Origin: Azolla pinnata
Lineage: Eukaryota > Streptophyta > Polypodiopsida > Salviniales > Salviniaceae
Direction of reading: 5' to 3'
Length of the DNA stretch: 53,824 nt
Assembly: GCA_037176905.1 (NCBI GenBank)
Contig: JBBBWG010007002.1
Span: 1 to 53,824 of the forward strand
Every line of letters begins with the position of its first letter. Position 1 is the stretch's first letter. Positions 47,950 through 53,824 of the stretch are shown one piece after another. The notes under the pieces were generated by a model. That model saw only the letters and a list, made by a program, of their open reading frames with translations, searched no databases and was not told the origin of the DNA. A program made the translations under genes and the position numbers.

Positions 47950-48399
47950 TCATCTCTGATCCGCAAAGGCATGTCGAAACCCAAGACTAGAAAGTCTTAC
48001 CAAATCCTGTGCTCGTTCGACTCGGTAATTGCAAGCTCCACATCCAGCGAAAATTATCATTTTCTTCGGTGAACTGCACCAAACACACATTAGACAAAGC
48101 TCATTTGCACTATGATAATGGACCCCATACCTCTTCCCTCCTCTTAGTCCAAAACTTTGAGGGTAACATAGTATGGCACTATTGCATCCTGTAACCTCAC
48201 ATTTCAGCAGAGGCAAACAAAAGAAGCCTGTTACGATTTTTTCCACGCTTTACTATTATTAAGATTTGTGAAGAGAATTTGCCGTAATAATTTCCATTGT
48301 AGAAAAAGGCAACAATACAAGCGTTTCTCGGGAGGAGATTCCGTTAGCCCGCTTGTTCGTCGGTGTTTTTACTTCAAGACACGCATTCAAGCAGCAAGT
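47950..48399. other. 3' flank of MTP11-like gene
   Basis: Likely includes the 3' UTR of the minus-strand transporter gene. Overlapping ORFs on both strands (60-98 codons) show no family resemblance. Confidence 0.45.
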
Positions 48400-51300
48400 C
48401 TATGTTTTTCCATGTTCAGGCCGATGGGTCACTTCATAATCAAGATGAACGAATGCTCGTTCGATATCAGGTAACCGTTCTAACTTATTCTGAAGGGACT
48501 CTCCTATATCATGGGCCTGTTGAAGAGGCATATCTGCAGGAAGAACAATATCAACCTCTGCAAAGTAATGGGATCCAAATGTATATGCCCTCACAGTGTC
48601 GATCTGACGAATCTCTTTATGATGATTCCAACATAGATATGTGATCTTTTGCAGGTATTCTGGCGACGCAGTTTTGCCGACCAAAGAATTTACGTTGTCT
48701 AGCACTGTCAACGACCATGTTCTTATCGTGTATAACGCCAACTGTTACACATTAGATCATGAGAACCCTTTATCCAAACGTAGACCTTCAAAACCACTGA
48801 AATATAGCATGGAAAAACTTTAAATTGTTCTTTTACCAGAATTGCACCAGCCGGGTCCATCCACCAGTAAAATTCATTAGCCAAAACTGCAGCCAAAAGG
48901 CCGATTGAATTCGTCATCACATCAAAGAAATGGTCCTGGGCATATGCTTGGATGATCTCGTTTTTAAAAGTCCGGCAATATAGCATGAGCATGAGTTTCA
49001 CTATTGTGACAAAAACCATTACACCAACCAGCCAAATTTTGTCATGCCTGTTCAATGCAAGCTGCTTATCCTGCCAAAACCAAAATTTGAAGATTTTAGT
49101 ATGTATCTAGCTTTCAGTTTAAAAGCAGCATCTTAATATCTCCAGATTTGGTAACAAGGGTGATGCACATAAACAAAATTTGGGAGGGAAAGGCACAATA
49201 CTCCATAAGCAATCTGGCGGCCTGATTCAAGCAAGATCTGAAGCCCAAGTGTTGCCATAACTGAAGCAAAAACAAGTATTCCCTGTCAATGGCAACAGAA
49301 TATCAATATTTTGAACAAAATAAGTTCACTACAAGTAACAGAATCAATAAAAGAGCAAAAGAAACGGCAATGCAGGAAAAGTGAATTACAAAAAATAAAG
49401 GACTCAGAAAAGCTTTCAAAAGTAAATGTATACTATCTGTTCACTAAGAGTATCATAATCTCAATGCAACTTGGCATGCACGTACCAAACATTAGAGGAA
49501 AAAGGCTGAGTATCTGTTACCATGTTCTTGAATACGACCCTCAATCTGTAGTATTAAACAACTATTGTCTCATTACACAATTCTTTACATGTTCCTTTCA
49601 ACCATAAAAGTTTTGGACAAGGAATGGAGATTGTGACGAAATTGAGATCAACAACTAATTTAGGCTGCTTAAGGGAGAAAACTTTTGAGAGGGGACTACA
49701 TAAAATACCCAAAGCACATACATTTGATCTTCTGAATCCCAGTCCAAATATCAAGATAGCACAGTTCTTATTGAATAGCTCTACACTTTCTTTAACTGGC
49801 TATGTGCCTCAGCATTCTCTAATCTTATTGACAACCTACTTCACTGCCAATGCCAACATGAAAACTGTGAGTCAATACTCAGGCAGGCAGCTTTACTATC
49901 TTCAAGTTCATTATCAGAGAAAAGAGAGATGTTCGGCCTACATAAATTTTCCTTCTGTCTCTATAACATGTATAAATTGGTAAGCCAGCTGGAACTGATT
50001 GTGCTCCAAGCTTTACATCCTAAATCTTGTAGGTAGCCTTGATTGTCTATAGATTTAAGAAAGAATTAACTATCACACGCTGCCAGGATCAATCTATATA
50101 TATTCTGAGGCGTATACGAATAGATTCTTCTTTGCAGCTCCCATCATTTTCCATATGTGCAGTATACAGCAAGTTAACGCACAGCAAATGCCTTGTATAC
50201 ATTCCAAAAAGACTTCTTGGAACGTTTTATCATTTCCTATTTCTTTGCATATGAGCTGTTAGAATAAATCCGCTGAAAATGGAAGATTATGAATGCTCTA
50301 TTTGTACACTACCAGAAACAGCAGAATTTCAACGGAACATCTCAAACACGAATTCATGATATACATACAAAGTGATCAATATAGAGTAGAATCACATACA
50401 AGTGGTTGCATTCGTCGCTTCCCAATGGGATAAAGATAGGGATTCGGTTGCTGCATAGATATGGCAGTAAACCATAGAATGAGTCCTGAAAGCAGGTCCA
50501 ATAACGAGTCCAATGTTGATGCAATTATCGCCAATGATAATGTTATGACTGAAACGTAGACTTTTGAAAGGAACAAGATAAGGTTTGCCAAGTTTGAGAT
50601 TTGAATTGCCCTTTTCTCACTTCTTGCCACTTCATCTCTGTACTGCTGTAATCAAAATTAGAGACCATATAAGAAACATTGCATTTCAAAATTGGCCAGT
50701 CTTGGTCTTCATCGGTTTATATCTCTTTAAGGAATTCTGAATCCAAAAAGTTATTACACTTAATAATATTGTGTATACGGTCCTGGATTAATTTCACACA
50801 CGAAAACCTGTTACATTTGACACAGAAATGCTTTCCTATCATATCAAATAACGAAATGGCTAGCAATGCATCATGCCAACCAATATCACACTAGATTCAG
50901 TCACATAAAACATCAATCAATACAGCTGGGAATGGAACAGGCAAAAATTTTCATGACTTCATTCATGTGATATTACATCTATAGATAATGGATATTCCAT
51001 GTGATTGTGATTGTGACTGTGACTGCAAGCCTGACATATGGCACGAGTTTCTCAAAAACATAACAAAGATTAGCCAACTCTTGAAATTTGGTTATCCAAT
51101 TTCTATGCTTGGCATTCCTATCCTTAGGAAGAATATCGACATAAGCAAGCATCATGCGTCTTGATACTAAGATTGAATTTCTTGATATCCAGAAATTCCT
51201 CAATCTCTGGAAGTGAAGGTTAGATTCCACGAAAGGATACTTCCACAGGAGCAATATCTAACAGAAATGGCTTTTTCATGCAAATCATCAAAATGTGACC

Positions 51301-52747
51301 TACACATTTAAAATCCTGTAAAAACTACACCATCGACAGTAGAAACTTTACTAGCAACTCAAAAGGTAGATGCAGATCACACCTTACCTTAGATAAATAT
51401 TCAGATGTATCTTCGTCAGTAAGGTCATCCATTTTCATGAATCCTTCCAGCATCTCTTCTTGTTGCTGATAATATTCATCCACTCTATTCATTGAGCCTG
51501 GAGAATTAAGATTGAACCAAGTCTCAGAAGGCATAAATTTTTGTCCACAATACCTTTTGAGAAAAAGAAACATATTAGAAACACCAAAAACATAGAAAAA
51601 TAAGACAAGCCTTTCATTATCAGAAGAAATGGCTTAAGCAGGCACTCATATGATGCACTCAGAAACACGCAAAAGTGCTTTTATTTGTCCCGAACAATGG
51701 CTGAGAAATAATCAGCATTATTGTTTGGTAAGTCCAAAATGACTAGATGAAAAAAGGCATAAATAAAGACACATTAAAAACAAGGAGAAAATGGATATTC
51801 GAGCTTCTATTAAAGAAAAGATCAATTCATGGAGAGCAGTATCAGAATTTCTTCCAGTCCGACACATGCAAATTTCACGCAGTTTACACAAATGACGCTC
51901 CAGGTGCAAAAAAAGCATCTGCGGGAACGTCTGAAACTTTCAGGGAACAACATAATCCAACCCAGAAAGATCAGAAATTTCAGGGAGGGAGTAAATTATG
52001 TTTGAAAAAAAACATAAAGACATTTTATCATCATATAGCAAGAACCATTCCAAAGGAAACAAATAATAAAACCACAGCAAACGATGAGATTTGTGTGGAG
52101 CACACACATTAAGAAAGAAAAACTTCAAAAGTGGGACTTTTGGCGATGTTGTCTAAGGAGAGCGGAACCTCAGTTGAATCATCATTATCATCATCAATTT
52201 CAGGACATCTTCAAGATAGAAAGCACGCAGAACAAAGAGACAACCACTGAAAAAGAAAGGCGACCGGACCTACAGAAACTCGTTGAAGGAACAAGAAATA
52301 CTCGTCGTCCTTGTCACCATCAACAAGTTCGACGCATTTTCGGGAACCGCGAATCGCGCGGCGACAAAGATAAAGCAGCGAGGGGGGGAGCTCATCCATA
52401 CCTAGGCGCGAGAGGCAATCGTTGAACGAGCAGGCGGAAGCATTATTAGCCGCCGGAAGATCGGAGCGCTGGAATTCATGGAAGCTGAGCCGCCAGGAAG
52501 GGAGATCGGAAATACCGTTCCGGTTGGAGGGAGCAGACGAGGAGGGGGGAGGAGGGGGGGGAGGGGGAGGAGAAGGAGAAGGAGAAGGAAGGAGGAGAGC
52601 TTGTTCCGTGTCTTCCTCCTCGTTGAAGGATGAAACGCCGCCTTCTCTGTCGGTTCCGCCGGAAGCTCCGCCATCGCTGCGCAGGTGATGAGGATGGGGA
52701 CGATAGAGATGGCGATGGGAGGAGGAAGGAGCGTGGAGAAGCTCCAT
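48400..52747 (-). CDS. MTP11: Mn-CDF metal tolerance protein, MTP11-like
   Basis: Exons in order 52747-52402, 51497-51388, 50642-50400, 49282-49202, 49070-48837 and 48741-48400, all GT-AG and in phase, about 451 aa. Mn-CDF signature: a DxxxD in TM2 ([12 protein letters not shown], about residues 197-201) and another in TM5 ([14 protein letters not shown], about 306-310). The N-terminal block WRLSFHEFQ and [13 protein letters not shown], and the C-terminal cytosolic domain [19 protein letters not shown] (here [20 protein letters not shown]) and [14 protein letters not shown], match plant MTP8-11, closest to MTP11. Such proteins exchange Mn2+ for H+ into Golgi or prevacuolar compartments and confer Mn tolerance. 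The start is ATG 52747; upstream sequence in this frame is microsatellite without ATG. The N-terminus is longer than AtMTP11 (about 394 aa), with a His-rich patch and a run of Pro. Exon 3 has a NAGNAG acceptor (start 50642 or 50645, one optional Gln). Confidence 0.92.
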
Positions 52748-53200
52748 AGCGTTTCGTTTCCTTCTTCTGTGTTCGTCTTCTTCTTCTTCTTCTTCTTCTT
52801 CTGCACATGTGCACAAGAAACGTATGATATGTTAACATGACACAAGACGAAGCGAGAAATCAGAAAAACAAAAAATCAAATAGATTCAAATCAAAAGGGG
52901 AGATAATTTCGCTAAAAAAAAAAGGAGCAGAAACAAGAGGAATACGTTTTTAAACGCCTGATCTTATCGTCCCACTGAGTATTAATCAGCACCCAATCGA
53001 TTTTATTCCTAATCGCTTCCGATTAATCGATTCCTGATCGATTCCGTTGCCGTATTCGATTACCACAGCTAATCACCCAGATTCTAATTAACTGATCAGC
53101 AGCACGTTGGTCCGGTGTTCATCTAGTAATCGAGCGTTGATCAATCGGTTCATTTGACGTTTTAATTGGACTCACGAGCAGTGATATGGTCGTTCATTTT
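52748..53200. promoter_or_regulatory. MTP11 upstream region with GAA tract and GATTAATCGATT-rich tract
   Basis: A CTT tract (GAA on the sense strand) lies at 52776-52802, 30-55 bp upstream of the start codon, probably in the 5' leader. From about 52975 to 53105, AATCGATT, CTAATCG, GATTAATCGATTCCTGATCGATTCCG and similar motifs recur. Promoter identity is inferred from position. Confidence 0.4.
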
Positions 53201-53529
53201 CAAAAGTAGGTTGTTATATGTAAGTTTTGATGAGCGTTACGATGCAATTTGTTATGCATTTTTAGGGTAATTTTCCCTAATTATAGTCACATAATATATT
53301 GAGTATTGTTCTGTAGCCAGAAAATTTCGGATATACATGCATACAATTATATCATTTTTTTCTTATTAATTAATTAAGTAATCTATTTATTATTATTTAT
53401 TGGCGTGATTTTTGTGAATGCCATTTTTTTTAACTCTATTTTTATATGTATATTAGATATGTATTTTTTCTTATTTATTTATTTATTGGCATGATTTTTG
53501 TGAATGCTTTTTTTTTTAACTCTATTTAC

Positions 53530-53800
53530 ATTAAAGCTATGTATACATGCATGGGTGTATGTATGTATGTATGTATGTGTGCGTGCGTTTTGCATGTATG
53601 TATGTGTGTCTGCATGCATGTATGTATGTATGTGTGCGTGCATGTACGTATGTACGTAAGAGACATGAACATAGTGTATGTATGTATACGAGGCGCACAT
53701 GTATGTATGTTATGGTTGACCAAGAGTTCACAATTGTATGCATGCATATGCACATGCACATGCACATGCACATGCATATGAATGTGTATGTATGGGATCT
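53530..53800. repeat. (TATG/TGCA)n microsatellite
   Basis: TATGTATG, TGCATG and GTGTGC tetramer runs, then CACATG hexamers at about 53748-53774. Open frames across it (Met/Cys/Tyr/His-rich) are artefacts. The array reaches nearly to the right edge. Confidence 0.92.
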
Positions 53801-53824
53801 GGGTGTATGTAAATCGATGTGTTG

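Noticed and set aside
1..53824. tRNA, rRNA or transposon genes
   Set aside because: No tRNA-like cloverleaf, rRNA segment, reverse transcriptase, integrase or transposase motif was recognised by eye in the frames I examined; a tRNAscan or repeat-library search was not possible.

Overview
The window is nuclear DNA from a land plant. It has GT-AG spliced genes with clear plant orthologues, a long intronless PLS-type PPR gene, and telo-box and microsatellite-rich leaders. One gene resembles the animal cilium/sperm protein C2orf81, which would fit a plant with swimming sperm (bryophyte, lycophyte or fern). The wording of the PPR repeats looks fern-like to me, but the lineage is inference. Gene density is fairly high (8 genes in 54 kb), simple repeats are abundant and I recognise no transposon. 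Two 100-base N gaps (10722-10821 and 22408-22507) both sit inside tandem repeats.

Layout: (1) 1-5120 is gene-free, with minisatellite and microsatellite tracts and a candidate small-RNA hairpin. (2) 5121-9622 (-) is TFIIB, 7 exons. (3) 9623-13748 is a repeat-rich divergent intergenic region. (4) 13749-18099 (+) is a CCCH zinc-finger protein with a PNUTS-like PP1-docking motif, 5 exons. (5) 19923-21973 (-) is a C2orf81-like protein, 3 exons, convergent with the previous gene. (6) 23174-26629 (+) is an intronless PPR protein whose E region is replaced by a microsatellite-encoded acidic tail. (7) 27296-28600 is a tandem array with higher-order structure that ends about 44 bp before the next start codon. 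(8) 28644-33387 (+) is CHMP7 (ESCRT-III), 8 exons. (9) 34624-41437 (+) is a large type I membrane protein of the At5g58100/At3g28720 family, 16 exons. (10) 42563-46375 (-) is a GT29 sialyltransferase-like protein, 11 exons, with an apparent 1-base frameshift in a G9 run. (11) 48400-52747 (-) is an MTP11-like Mn-CDF transporter, 6 exons. (12) 52748-53824 is upstream flank ending in a TATG/TGCA repeat.

The genes are unrelated housekeeping or cell-biological functions, not a co-regulated cluster: transcription initiation, possible RNA-polymerase phosphatase control, flagellum, organelle RNA, ESCRT, secretory membrane protein, Golgi glycosylation and Mn transport. What they share is architecture: trinucleotide GAA/CTT tracts and GATTA/TAATC-rich tracts recur just upstream of start codons. 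Exon boundaries were placed by hand from splice sites, reading phase and family conservation, and each exon length was checked for phase. UTRs and transcription starts were not determined.
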